Assembly: GCA_046330075.1 (NCBI GenBank)
Contig: JAXLTL010000004.1
Span: forward strand, 62,001-126,000
Direction: 5' to 3'
Length of the DNA: 64,000 bases
From: JAJTFW01 sp046330075
GTDB lineage: Bacteria; Bacteroidota; Bacteroidia; AKYH767-A; OLB10
Below the pieces are notes generated by a model. That model made no database searches, was not told the DNA's origin, and saw nothing but the letters and a program-made list of their open reading frames with translations. Made by a program: the position numbers and the translations under genes. Below are positions 52,933 through 61,761 of this stretch, one piece after another; positions within the stretch are counted from its first letter, which is position 1, and every line of letters starts with the position of its first letter.

Positions 52933-54873
52933 ATGGCGAAGAAAAATTTAAAGCAGAAAACAGCACTCAAAACCACGTTGAGATTAACCCTGGTGGCGGC
53001 TGTTTCTGCAGTTACCGGACTGGTGGTGTTGTTGATTATTGTTTTTAATCTGTCGAAGGAAGAAGAAGGCCGGGCTGCATCGTCCATGACCTTTAAACAG
53101 GCAACAACCATTCAGGATACCACTGGAATCCTGCGGGGAAGTATCAATCAGAAAGTTATTGGCGTAGTGGTTGAAACCTACGGCAAGGGGACACCTGCCC
53201 GTATGAACTCCATTACTTTTAATGCAAAAGGCACATCACAACCGGTTGAACAGTTCATTGAGAACGCCCGGTTATGGTATACCGGCAATGATCCGGAGTT
53301 CAACCTTCAGCAAACAGTTGGAACCACGATCGCACATATTGGTGATCAGCCGATGGTGTTCAGCGCAGGTCTCAATCTCTTACCGGGTAAAAATTATTTC
53401 TGGCTTACAATCGATGTGAAGCCGGAAGCAGCCTATAATCCGGGTACTGTTGATGCTACTTGTCAGGAAGTCCGGATTGGTGCTATCGCCTATTTGCCGT
53501 TGGTGTCAAACCCAATGGGTAAACGCTTCATCCAGGCCAATGTTCCTTACTTTTCAATGGGGAATTACGCGCTGAATAAAGTGAATTCATGGAATTCCAA
53601 ACGTGATGGCTCCGGCTCTGCTCCGAAAAGCATGCAGGAAACCCGTAACAGCTATTTTATTCAGGCGGGTCACCGGATGATCAGTGCTACAGGCTCAAAT
53701 CTTCAGACATTGGTGATAGAAAAAGGTGGCGAATTGCGTATCACTTCTCCTCTCCGTCTCAACGCCATGTATGTGGCCTGCGGAGGCGTGGTGCAAATGG
53801 ATACTGCCATAAACGATTATTATGCATTCAATGAAATGTATATGGACAATGGCGCTATGTACATTCATAACAATACCGGCAAATTCCCCGGACTGAAATG
53901 TGCTCTGGCACCTCATTCCAGTCAGCTCTTCTTTAACTACAGCGATATCACCTTTGATGGACTGACATCATTCGGTAATCTGGTGATTGATGCCATGCGA
54001 GGTGGCGATCTTGATCTGGGTGGAAAAGTATCACAGGTAAAAGGCGACTTTGAAATCCGGCGGACCGGGCAGGGTAAACGTGGAATCAGTTTCACAGGAA
54101 ATAACATGCTCTCTGTAGATGGATCATTTGTCATGACCGGCGGAAACTTCTCCGGGGCAAATTCAGGGAGTCTCACGATGCAGGTTGGCAAGAGCTTTAT
54201 CCTGAAGGGTGGCAATTTTACAGATATCACCGGCTCTTCGAAAGACGCCGTTTGTAAACTCAGTATCGGAACGGATGTGCTTCTGCTTGGCGGTGTAATG
54301 AATACTGCTGTCAGTCAGCTTTCCACCTTGAGCTTTACAGGTGAAGGAATCACCCGTTGGGTACAGAAAGCATCGTGCACAGCAACAGTTGGAAATACAA
54401 TGATCGGGGCGAAGCATACACTCGCAATCAAGGGCGAAAAATTTGCCGAAGTGGCCAAAGCACGTACGCTGACAGTGGGTGAGGGTGGAGAACTGATGTG
54501 CGAGTCAGTGGTGATAGGAGGCAAAGGCGAATTTGTTCTGAGCGATAAGGCTGTTCTCGGAATCGGTCATACGGAAGGCATCTATTCTGAAGGTGACCAT
54601 GGAAATATCCGTACGGCTATCCGAAAATATCATAGCGGTGCCACGTATTATTATTACACCGATAGTCAACCTCAGCAAACCGGGGTTTTTACAACATATC
54701 CGAAACAAAACTCCGTCTATAAACTCATCGTTAATAAGACACAGTCAACTCACGTAGTGAACCTCTCGCAAAGCTTGTCGGTGGATTCACAATGTAAAGT
54801 GAACCTGGGTGATCTTCGCAATAACGGTTTTCAGCTAAATATCAATCGGAGAAGTCCCTCAGATCTGAATTGA
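52933..54873 (+). CDS. Membrane-anchored protein with BNR-associated N-terminal domain
   Basis: 646 residues from the ATG at 52933; the GTG at 52909 would add eight. A basic start (MAKKNLKQKTALKTTLRLTL) and one hydrophobic helix form a signal peptide or anchor. Residues about 50-190 resemble the N-terminal domain that accompanies BNR-repeat sialidases (GILRGSINQKVIGVVVETYG, ARLWYTGNDPEFNLQQTVG, LLPGKNYFWLTIDVKP, VGAIAYLPLVSNPMGKR-type end). The rest is repetitive beta structure (GDFEIRRTGQGKRGISFTGN, SFVMTGGNFSGANSGSLTMQ). No BNR catalytic repeats and no sorting domain: it stops at QLNINRRSPSDLN. Probably surface or periplasmic; function unknown. Confidence 0.68.
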   Translation: MAKKNLKQKTALKTTLRLTLVAAVSAVTGLVVLLIIVFNLSKEEEGRAASSMTFKQATTIQDTTGILRGSINQKVIGVVVETYGKGTPARMNSITFNAKGTSQPVEQFIENARLWYTGNDPEFNLQQTVGTTIAHIGDQPMVFSAGLNLLPGKNYFWLTIDVKPEAAYNPGTVDATCQEVRIGAIAYLPLVSNPMGKRFIQANVPYFSMGNYALNKVNSWNSKRDGSGSAPKSMQETRNSYFIQAGHRMISATGSNLQTLVIEKGGELRITSPLRLNAMYVACGGVVQMDTAINDYYAFNEMYMDNGAMYIHNNTGKFPGLKCALAPHSSQLFFNYSDITFDGLTSFGNLVIDAMRGGDLDLGGKVSQVKGDFEIRRTGQGKRGISFTGNNMLSVDGSFVMTGGNFSGANSGSLTMQVGKSFILKGGNFTDITGSSKDAVCKLSIGTDVLLLGGVMNTAVSQLSTLSFTGEGITRWVQKASCTATVGNTMIGAKHTLAIKGEKFAEVAKARTLTVGEGGELMCESVVIGGKGEFVLSDKAVLGIGHTEGIYSEGDHGNIRTAIRKYHSGATYYYYTDSQPQQTGVFTTYPKQNSVYKLIVNKTQSTHVVNLSQSLSVDSQCKVNLGDLRNNGFQLNINRRSPSDLN

Positions 54874-54981
54874 TTTTCATTTCTCAGTCAACAAATTTTT
54901 GTCAGTTTTCTGATGAACTTTTCACCCGATTTTCTTTGTGATAAAATTAACATCGGCGGGTTGAAAAAAAAGATTTAAAAT

Positions 54982-55019
54982 TTGACCCGTGTTTGGTTGA
55001 TGATTACCTTTACAAAGGT
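54982..55019 (+). promoter_or_regulatory. Promoter with overlapping dyad upstream of oxoamine synthase gene
   Basis: TTG (54982-54984), 20 nt, TACCTTTA (55005-55012; TAnnTTTG with one mismatch). The -7 box lies in a dyad ACCTTT-AC-AAAGGT (55006-55019), which could bind a repressor. The ATG is at 55066. Confidence 0.45.
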
Positions 55020-55065
55020 TATCGGACTTTAATTTCAGATTACCGGTATCACTTAACATCAGCCT

Positions 55066-56340
55066 ATGAACACCGGTGAAACATCAAAAACACGCCATCA
55101 GCAAACGCTGGAGGTTTTGGATCAGATTGCAGAGTCAGGCAAATCGTTGGGGATTATCCTCCAGACAACCAGCGACGATCAGATGGATGGTCGTATTGTT
55201 CATGTTGGTGAGCAGAAATTTGTCAACTTCACGAATTGTAGTTACCTGGGTCTTGAAATGGATGCCAGACTCATCGGCGGTGTTATTGATGCCACCACCC
55301 GGTACGGAACTCAGTTCGCGTCCTCCCGCTCCTATCTTTCCATGACCATGTATGAGGAAGTGGAGGATCTTTTATCAAAAATATTTAAAGCTCCGGTTGC
55401 CTTATCTCAAACAACCTCGTTAGGACACATCAGCAATATTCCGATTCTGGTAGGCGACCGTGATGCGGTTATCATGGACATCAGTGTTCACGCTACCGTT
55501 CAGGAAGCAGTTTCGTTGTTAGTGGAACGGGGCATAACGATTGAACGTGTTCGCCATAACCGGACTGATCAGCTGGAAGAACGCATCAGAGAACTTCGTA
55601 TGACGCATGAAAAGATCTGGTACATGGCTGACGGTGTTTATTCGATGTTTGGCGATGGAGCCCCGTTGAAAGAACTGAAAACGCTGCTGGACGAATACGA
55701 ACAGTTTTATCTGTACATCGATGATGCTCACGGAATGAGTTGGGCAGGTGAACATGGTGCAGGTTATGTGTATACACAGTTGCCGTTCCATGAAAAAATG
55801 TATTTCACAACTTCATTGGCCAAAGGTTTCGGAGCTTCCGGTGGAGTGCTGGCGTTCCCTGAGCGACTCAACTACAAACGCGTGCATGATTTTGGGCGTA
55901 CATTTATTTTTTCTACTCAGTTGTCACCACCTATTCTGGGCGCTATCAGAGCATCTGCCAAGATTCACCTGAGTCCGGATATTACACTATTGCAAAGCCA
56001 TCTTCAACAACGAATCAAGTTTTTTAATCAGACAGCGAAGATGCTTGATATCCCTATAATAAGTGATTCGATTACGCCGGTTCGTTTTATTATGCTGGGT
56101 AAACCACAGGTTGGTTATAATCTCGTAACCCGGTTAAAGAATGCAGGGTATTTCGTAAGTCTTTGTGTTTACCCTAGTGTTTCTATGAATAATACCGGTA
56201 TCCGCATAGCATTGACAAACCATCACCGCAATGAGGATATTGAGGGTTTACTGAATGAAATAGCCATTCAACTGCCGATTGCACTGAAAGAGGCAGGTTC
56301 GTCAATGAAGGAAGTAAAGAGGTTCTTTAAACTGGGCTGA
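55066..56340 (+). CDS. Alpha-oxoamine synthase family PLP enzyme
   Basis: 424 residues of the family that condenses an amino acid with an acyl-CoA (KBL, BioF, serine palmitoyltransferase, ALAS). Conserved: FTNCSYLGLEMDARLIGGVI, YGTQFASSRSYLSMTMYEEV, WYMADGVYSMFGDGAPLKEL, the PLP-contacting YIDDAHGMSWAGEHGAG, and the PLP-lysine motif FTTSLAKGFGASGG. The N-terminal 40 residues are an extension. Reaction not decidable; sphingolipid-type or other long-chain oxoamine synthesis would fit the phylum. It has its own promoter with a dyad, suggesting separate control. Confidence 0.85.
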   Translation: MNTGETSKTRHQQTLEVLDQIAESGKSLGIILQTTSDDQMDGRIVHVGEQKFVNFTNCSYLGLEMDARLIGGVIDATTRYGTQFASSRSYLSMTMYEEVEDLLSKIFKAPVALSQTTSLGHISNIPILVGDRDAVIMDISVHATVQEAVSLLVERGITIERVRHNRTDQLEERIRELRMTHEKIWYMADGVYSMFGDGAPLKELKTLLDEYEQFYLYIDDAHGMSWAGEHGAGYVYTQLPFHEKMYFTTSLAKGFGASGGVLAFPERLNYKRVHDFGRTFIFSTQLSPPILGAIRASAKIHLSPDITLLQSHLQQRIKFFNQTAKMLDIPIISDSITPVRFIMLGKPQVGYNLVTRLKNAGYFVSLCVYPSVSMNNTGIRIALTNHHRNEDIEGLLNEIAIQLPIALKEAGSSMKEVKRFFKLG

Positions 56341-56394
56341 TTTTAAAGCAGTTGCGTAAATTAATTAAGGGGAAAGCCCTGAATAACAGTTCCC

Positions 56395-56826
56395 TCAAGC
56401 AGGGAATACGCAGATTTTGAAAAAGTCTTCAAGGGTCTTAAAAAGTTTCTCGAAGTCGTTCAAATCCACTGGTTTAATGATATATCCGGCTACATTATGG
56501 TCGTAGGCATTGCGGATATCATCGATGTCACTGGAAGTGGTAATCATATATACCATCAGGTGACGGAGCGCCTGGTCATTACGGATTTCAGTCAGAAATT
56601 CTATGCCATTGATCTGAGGCATATTGATATCTGCAAGCACAACATCCGGCATCGGATCCAGCTTGGTTTTTCCGTTTTCTCCTCTGAGAAGATCCAGCGC
56701 TTCAGCTCCGTTGCTGGCATGATGAATTGTTGATACGACGCTCATTTTATTGAGGAACCGTTTCACAACCATCTGGTCGACCTGGTCGTCTTCTATGTGG
56801 AGAATACATAGATTGTTGTTTTTCAT
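56395..56826 (-). CDS. Stand-alone response regulator (Rcp1-like)
   Basis: A single receiver domain of 143 residues from the ATG at 56826: MKNNNLCILHIEDDQVDQMV with the acidic pair, phospho-acceptor Asp in VVLADINMPQINGIEFL, conserved Thr/Ser in MITTSSDIDD and Lys in GYIIKPVDLNDF. It has no output domain. The long form from 56913 is unlikely because it runs through the divergent promoter region. Small receivers with the IEDD and ADINMPxxNG pattern often partner phytochrome-like or PAS-HisKA kinases, and such a kinase gene lies directly divergent. Confidence 0.9.
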   Translation of the reverse strand: MKNNNLCILHIEDDQVDQMVVKRFLNKMSVVSTIHHASNGAEALDLLRGENGKTKLDPMPDVVLADINMPQINGIEFLTEIRNDQALRHLMVYMITTSSDIDDIRNAYDHNVAGYIIKPVDLNDFEKLFKTLEDFFKICVFPA

Positions 56827-56919
56827 GGCCCGGGGATTTACCGGACGAATATAACAAAGTTTGATTTCCATCGTACAAAAAGGCGGGATTTGTCTAAAAA
56901 CACAAATGTCCACTGGAGC

Positions 56920-58671
56920 ATGTTAAAGGACCTGATTATTAAAGACACATTCTATTCATCCATTCCGGATGATGATTTGATCGCAAAACAGCGGTATAAA
57001 TTGTTTCGCACCACATCTATTGTTGGAACAATTGCCTGTTACCTTTTTGCTGTGCAGAGTGTAGCAACGTTCTATTTTCATCACCCCCTGGTATGGGCTA
57101 CCCTGATTATAGGGACTGTGTTCTTCGTGAATATGATGGCCCTCTGGCGTCATAGAAATTTTAAGCTGGCTTATATCCTGCTGAATATTTTTGCTATCAG
57201 CGTTATTCACTTTCATATGTATTGGTCAGGTGGTATCCGTGCCTCTGCAGCGTACTATTATGCTCCTATCACCCTGATGGCATTCATGTTGCTGGGAAAT
57301 AAAATAGGTCGATTTATCTTTTTGTTTGTGGCCGGTAACCTGGTTTATTTCTATTTCATTTCTGAATATACCAATATTGTTTCATTTGACCTTATCGGGA
57401 GTACCAACTCTCTGCTGAATCTCGACTTTATCATCACCTCCGTATTCGCGTTTTTCATTCTGAGTGCACAGATGAATTATCTGGAAAGCGGTAAAAATAT
57501 CGTGATTGAACGCATCACCATGCAGCGAAATGAACTGAGAGAGAAAAACCGTGAGCTGCGTAAATTATCTATCGTTGCAGGCAAAGCAGACAATGCGATT
57601 GTGATTACTGATAGTAATGGTGTTGCGGAATGGGTGAACGATGGTTTTGTCAGGCTTACCGGATTTTCTTTTGAAGAAACGGTGGGTAAACGGCCGGTTG
57701 AATTGTTGCATGGAAGCGGTACCAATAAAAATGTTCAGCAGGAACTGATCGACGCGATCGCTTCGCATCGTGCGTTTACGGGTGAATTGATGAAGTATCG
57801 TAAAGATGGTACCCCGTTCTGGACGCAGGTTACAATGACACCTATTACAGCGGATGACAATGAAGGTGAAGGAAAATACATCTTCATCGAAAGTGATATC
57901 ACCCCTCGGAAAATAGTGGAGGAGAAAATGAATCAATATATGCGCAATCTGGAGAAAACCAACTCTGAGCTTGATAAGTTCGCATATGTTGTTTCACATG
58001 ACCTGAAAGCGCCTTTACGGGCAATCGGAAATCTTACAGGTTGGATCGAAGAGGATATGGGCGATAATATGCCTGAAGAACTTCGCGGACATTTCAGTAC
58101 CATCAAAGGACGAGTGGTACGGATGGAAGGACTGATCAACGGCATTCTGGATTATACCAAAGCATCCAAGAAAGCGGGCGAACAGCATTCGTTCCCCTCT
58201 GATGAACTGGTGCGTGAAACCATCGACCTGATCGGACCTCCGCCAGCTGCAGTTATCCATCTGCGTGATAATATGCCGGTGATGAAAACGGAAAGAGTAA
58301 AGCTCCAGCAGATATTCCTGAATCTGATCCACAATGCAATTACGTACAATGATAAGGAAGATATTCAGGTGGAAATTGGCTGTGAAGATGCCGGCAGCGA
58401 CTGGAAGTTTTTCGTGAAAGACAATGGCCCCGGTATTGAACCGCGTTATCATGAAAAAATCTTTGTGATCTTCCAGACGCTGAATGCCCGCGATGAAGTG
58501 GAAGCAAGAGGCGTCGGACTCGCTATCGTTAAAAAGATTATTGAAGAAGAAGGTGGCCGGATCTGGGTAGAAAGTGATAAGGGCAAAGGCGCTACGTTTT
58601 ATTTTACCTGGCCCAAAATAAAGAAGGCGGGCGTGGAGGAATCGGTTTTTGCAAATGAAGTGGTAGCCTGA
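56920..58671 (+). CDS. Membrane sensor histidine kinase (6 TM, PAS, HisKA, HATPase)
   Basis: 583 residues from the ATG at 56920; the TTG at 56890 would add ten. Six predicted helices between about 30 and 205 (from TTSIVGTIACYLFAVQSVAT to LLNLDFIITSVFAFFILSAQ), then a short coiled coil. A PAS/PAC domain follows (NAIVITDSNGVAEWVNDGFV, YRKDGTPFWTQVTMTPI). HisKA carries the H-box FAYVVSHDLKAPLRAIGNL, and the ATPase has N-box LIHNAITYND, G1 KDNGPGIEP and G2 RGVGLAIVKKI. The H-box variant is the Cph1/BphP-like type. Divergent partner of the receiver gene. The membrane part has no recognised ligand domain. Confidence 0.9.
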   Translation: MLKDLIIKDTFYSSIPDDDLIAKQRYKLFRTTSIVGTIACYLFAVQSVATFYFHHPLVWATLIIGTVFFVNMMALWRHRNFKLAYILLNIFAISVIHFHMYWSGGIRASAAYYYAPITLMAFMLLGNKIGRFIFLFVAGNLVYFYFISEYTNIVSFDLIGSTNSLLNLDFIITSVFAFFILSAQMNYLESGKNIVIERITMQRNELREKNRELRKLSIVAGKADNAIVITDSNGVAEWVNDGFVRLTGFSFEETVGKRPVELLHGSGTNKNVQQELIDAIASHRAFTGELMKYRKDGTPFWTQVTMTPITADDNEGEGKYIFIESDITPRKIVEEKMNQYMRNLEKTNSELDKFAYVVSHDLKAPLRAIGNLTGWIEEDMGDNMPEELRGHFSTIKGRVVRMEGLINGILDYTKASKKAGEQHSFPSDELVRETIDLIGPPPAAVIHLRDNMPVMKTERVKLQQIFLNLIHNAITYNDKEDIQVEIGCEDAGSDWKFFVKDNGPGIEPRYHEKIFVIFQTLNARDEVEARGVGLAIVKKIIEEEGGRIWVESDKGKGATFYFTWPKIKKAGVEESVFANEVVA

Positions 58672-58714
58672 AACTTCGAGGCACGTTCTGCGTAAGAAGG
58701 GGAAACCCGACACC

Positions 58715-59005
58715 ATGAAAACCAGAACCGAATCTGATGTGAAACACGATCTTGAGCAGGCTGTACGTACCATTAAATCACTGCTGTCTGAACTGGATCC
58801 CGCAGAACGTTTGCGTTTTGTGAACGAAACGTTCCTGCGATTAATGCCTGATCGCAAGCAGGTCTCATCCGCTGCTGAAAAAATAAAGTCGGGCCGTAAA
58901 ACACCAAAAGGTGATTTGACCGATGCTCAGATGAAATTAATCAAAACGCTGTCTGATAAAACCGACGATTTATTTGATATCGACGGCGGCGATCACCGGG
59001 CCTGA
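58715..59005 (+). CDS. Small hypothetical protein
   Basis: 96 residues, mostly helical and charged: ESDVKHDLEQAVRTIKSLLS, LDPAERLRFVNETFLRLMPD, then KSGRKTPKGDLTDAQMKLIK. No signal or membrane helix, no family I recognise. It starts 43 nt after the kinase gene on the same strand and its 3' end overlaps convergent mqnA by 36 nt. A regular codon pattern and an ATG with a purine-rich upstream (AAGAAGGGGAAA) support translation. Confidence 0.6.
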   Translation: MKTRTESDVKHDLEQAVRTIKSLLSELDPAERLRFVNETFLRLMPDRKQVSSAAEKIKSGRKTPKGDLTDAQMKLIKTLSDKTDDLFDIDGGDHRA

Positions 59006-59770
59006 TTCTTCGGCTTCGAATTTTTTTAGCTGGTCAAGGAATAACTGAAGTCCCTTTCTTTCCTGTGTGCTTAAAACGAACCGGATGTTTCGTTGCAAAT
59101 AATGCTGTACATCAGCGTAAGGATACTCATTCGCCAGTTCGATACTGAGTTGCGGTATTTCCTGTATGCCTGTTTCGAAGATTTTGTTGAGCTGTGCAAT
59201 GCGCGTTGGAGCAATAACCTTGTTACTCACCCATGCTGCAAATACAAAGGGTAAGCCGGTATATTCCTTCCATGCTTCCGCCAGATCGTATACATAATTG
59301 TACCGATGCCGGTGTTGCAGGGCCTTGTCTCCAATAATAACTGCGGATGCTATCGTCTCAGGTTTTGAAAAATCGTGCCCGGGTTGCTGGCTGATAAATG
59401 CCGGCTGTATATGCCAGTGATTCCTGCAAAGAATTTTCGCCAGCATCACAGAGGTGCGTGATTCTGTGTCCATGATGACCTGACGGATGTCCTCCAGCGG
59501 ATGCTGACTTACCAATAATACAGATTCAACTTTTCCGTCGGCAGCAATGCAAAAATCACTGATGATATGTGCTTCTTTCAGTCGCGGAATCATGGCTACG
59601 GGAATCAAGCCGATATCCGTTTGGTCGTCCAGCAGCTTTTGGGCGCATACCGATGGTATGTCTGTACTCACCATAAAGGTCGCTGAGTCAGTGGTGGAGT
59701 TGAGCCCTCTCAGAAATGGCTTGGAGTTGAGATAGGATACAACCGATATTCTTATGGATTGCTCTTTCAC
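58970..59770 (-). CDS. mqnA: Chorismate dehydratase MqnA (futalosine menaquinone pathway)
   Basis: First step of the futalosine route to menaquinone: chorismate to 3-enolpyruvylbenzoate. Periplasmic-binding-protein-like fold without signal peptide. Family pieces: RISVVSYLNSKPFLRGL, DIGLIPVAMIPRLKEAHIIS, LVSQHPLEDIRQVIMDTESR, and AVIIGDKALQHRHRYNYVYD with LAEAWKEYTGLPFVFAAWV. 266 aa. It follows holA with a 2-nt gap, so it is the second gene of that unit. Other mqn genes are not in the window. Confidence 0.9.
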   Translation of the reverse strand: MKEQSIRISVVSYLNSKPFLRGLNSTTDSATFMVSTDIPSVCAQKLLDDQTDIGLIPVAMIPRLKEAHIISDFCIAADGKVESVLLVSQHPLEDIRQVIMDTESRTSVMLAKILCRNHWHIQPAFISQQPGHDFSKPETIASAVIIGDKALQHRHRYNYVYDLAEAWKEYTGLPFVFAAWVSNKVIAPTRIAQLNKIFETGIQEIPQLSIELANEYPYADVQHYLQRNIRFVLSTQERKGLQLFLDQLKKFEAEESGPVIAAVDIK

Positions 59771-59772
59771 AA

Positions 59773-60834
59773 TTAATGCATGATTTTATAGACCATCTCT
59801 CTTACCAGTTCGCCGGGTTCTGCTGATGAAGAACCAACGCCTTTTGACTTCAGATCATATTCCCGCAGATACCCGATAATCTCAACAAGTTTGGCTGGTG
59901 AATAGTTTCGGGCTGCAGTGACATAGTCATCAACAAAAAATGGGTTGATTTTCAGTGCTGAGGCAACATTCGTCTTGCTTTTGTCAGTGAGGCTGTGGTA
60001 GAGCATGAGCTTCGCAAAAAACGAATATAAATTTCCAAAGGTCAACGGCAATGGATTGCTTTTGGGATTGTCTCTGAAGTAATTTACAATTCTGGAACTT
60101 GTCAGTACGTCACGCTGCCCCAGCGATTTTTGCAGCTCGAAGATGTTGAACTCTTTGCTGATGCCGATGTTCTCTTCGATGTGTCTGACATCAATGGTTT
60201 CGCCCGGTTTAAGATTGATCAGCAGCTTGTCGCATTCATTGGCTATCCTTGATAAATCATTGCCCAGGTGCTCAGCCATCAGCACAGCAGCCTTCGGTTG
60301 TATCAGATGCTTTTTGTCTGAAAGATATACTTCGATCCAGCGTGGAAGCTTGTCATCGTATAGTTTCTTTGATTCGAATACAATTCCGTTTTTTTCAATG
60401 GCTTTATAGAGCTTGCCACGCTTGTCCAGACTTTTGTACTTCATGCATAGAACAAGTACTGTTGAACTGAGTGGTTGCAGCGCATAATTCAGCAAAGGGT
60501 TATTGTCTTTGTCCTTGCCTCCTTTCGCATCCTCATCTTCTTTATCCTTACCGGTAATGCCTTTTATGTCCTGCGCTTCCTTTATCATCACAACCTGATA
60601 ATTGGACATCATCGGGTACCTTTTCGCTGATCCTGCTAGTGTCACCAGGTCTATGTCTTTTCCATAGGCCACAGTCTGGTTGAACTCTTTCTCCATTTCG
60701 TCCAGCACAGATTGTTCCAGCAAGTCACTCAACTGGTCAATGTAATAAGGCTCATCTCCCTGCAACAGATAAATCGGAGAATAGATTTTATTCCTGATAT
60801 CTCTCTTTATCTCGTCGTAACTCTTAATCGCCAT
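59773..60834 (-). CDS. holA: DNA polymerase III subunit delta
   Basis: Clamp-loader wrench subunit that opens the sliding clamp. 353 residues with the HolA pattern: SYDEIKRDIRNKIYSPIYLL, LQGDEPYYIDQLSDLLEQS, SAKRYPMMSNYQVVMIKEAQ, and AEHLGNDLSRIANECDKLLI, then the C-terminal helical collar (FYSFFAKLMLYHSLTDKSK-like region near LYSFFAKLM). A Lys/Asp/Glu/Gly-rich insert (GITGKDKEDEDAKGGKDKDN) is at about 93-112. First gene of the holA-mqnA unit. Confidence 0.9.
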   Translation of the reverse strand: MAIKSYDEIKRDIRNKIYSPIYLLQGDEPYYIDQLSDLLEQSVLDEMEKEFNQTVAYGKDIDLVTLAGSAKRYPMMSNYQVVMIKEAQDIKGITGKDKEDEDAKGGKDKDNNPLLNYALQPLSSTVLVLCMKYKSLDKRGKLYKAIEKNGIVFESKKLYDDKLPRWIEVYLSDKKHLIQPKAAVLMAEHLGNDLSRIANECDKLLINLKPGETIDVRHIEENIGISKEFNIFELQKSLGQRDVLTSSRIVNYFRDNPKSNPLPLTFGNLYSFFAKLMLYHSLTDKSKTNVASALKINPFFVDDYVTAARNYSPAKLVEIIGYLREYDLKSKGVGSSSAEPGELVREMVYKIMH

Positions 60835-60938
60835 GATGATTTATTTTTTCGCAACACGAATGTCTGGTCGGCGGTCTATCCTGATTGTTTATAGTTTTTT
60901 GCCTGATTTAAAATCCGGATAACACACAACTTCCTTCC

Positions 60939-61709
60939 TTAGAATCTCAAATGTTTAACAGTAAGTCCGTTATTGATTAACTCGTTTATCGCGGCAATGC
61001 CGATTTTGATATGGTCTTCAACATATGATTTTGTCACCTTTGAATCACTGTCGGCTGTTTTAACTCCTTCAGGTATCATTGGCTGATCTGAAACCAGTAA
61101 AAGCGCTCCGGTAGGCACTTGATTGGCGAATCCGGCAATAAAAACTGTGGCCGTTTCCATATCAATGGCCATAGCCCTGACTTTTTCAAGATACTTTTTG
61201 AATTCATTATCGTGCTCCCATACCCTGCGGTTGGTTGTATACACGGTACCTGTCCAGTAGTCTTTCCCGTAATTTCGGATTGTGGTAGATACGGCTTTTT
61301 GCAGACTGAAGGCCGGAAGCGCAGGTACGATTGGTGGCAAATAATCATTCGAGGTTCCTTCTCCCCGGATGGCAGCAATCGGGAGTATGAGGTCACCCAC
61401 TTTATTCTTTTTCTTTAATCCACCGCATTTTCCAAGAAACAGACAGGCCTTGGGTTTTATGGCACTGAGCAGGTCCATAATGGTTGCTGCATTGGCACTG
61501 CCGATGCCGAAGTTTATAATGGTTATGCCTTTGGCGGTTGCACAGGTCATGGGTTTTCCAATACCTACCACCTTCACCTTATTCCATTTGGCAAATAAAT
61601 CGACGTAATGCTGGAAGTTGGTGAGTAAGATGTACTTACCAAAATTTTCCAGTTTCTCTCCAGTATACCTCGGGAGCCAGTTTTCAACAATTTCCTTCTT
61701 ACTTTTCAT
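60939..61709 (-). CDS. amn: AMP nucleosidase
   Basis: Cleaves AMP to adenine and ribose 5-phosphate (nucleoside phosphorylase/hydrolase fold). 256 residues, the short form without the N-terminal domain of the Escherichia coli protein, usual in Bacteroidota. Conserved: NWLPRYTGEKLENFGKYILL, GVGKPMTCA-like GIGKPMTCATAKGITIINFG, FLGKCGGLKKKNKVGDLILP, and MAIDMETATVFIAGFANQVP. It supplies adenine, which the adenine deaminase at 23593 could use. Divergent from the HsdR-N gene. Confidence 0.9.
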   Translation of the reverse strand: MKSKKEIVENWLPRYTGEKLENFGKYILLTNFQHYVDLFAKWNKVKVVGIGKPMTCATAKGITIINFGIGSANAATIMDLLSAIKPKACLFLGKCGGLKKKNKVGDLILPIAAIRGEGTSNDYLPPIVPALPAFSLQKAVSTTIRNYGKDYWTGTVYTTNRRVWEHDNEFKKYLEKVRAMAIDMETATVFIAGFANQVPTGALLLVSDQPMIPEGVKTADSDSKVTKSYVEDHIKIGIAAINELINNGLTVKHLRF

Positions 61710-61761
61710 GACGCTGCGCTATTGTGATGTAACGTTTACTTTTATCGGGTATTTTTGGATC

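Noticed and set aside
56827..56913. Longer form of the response regulator
   Set aside because: The extra 29 residues have no receiver character and would run across the shared divergent promoter region.
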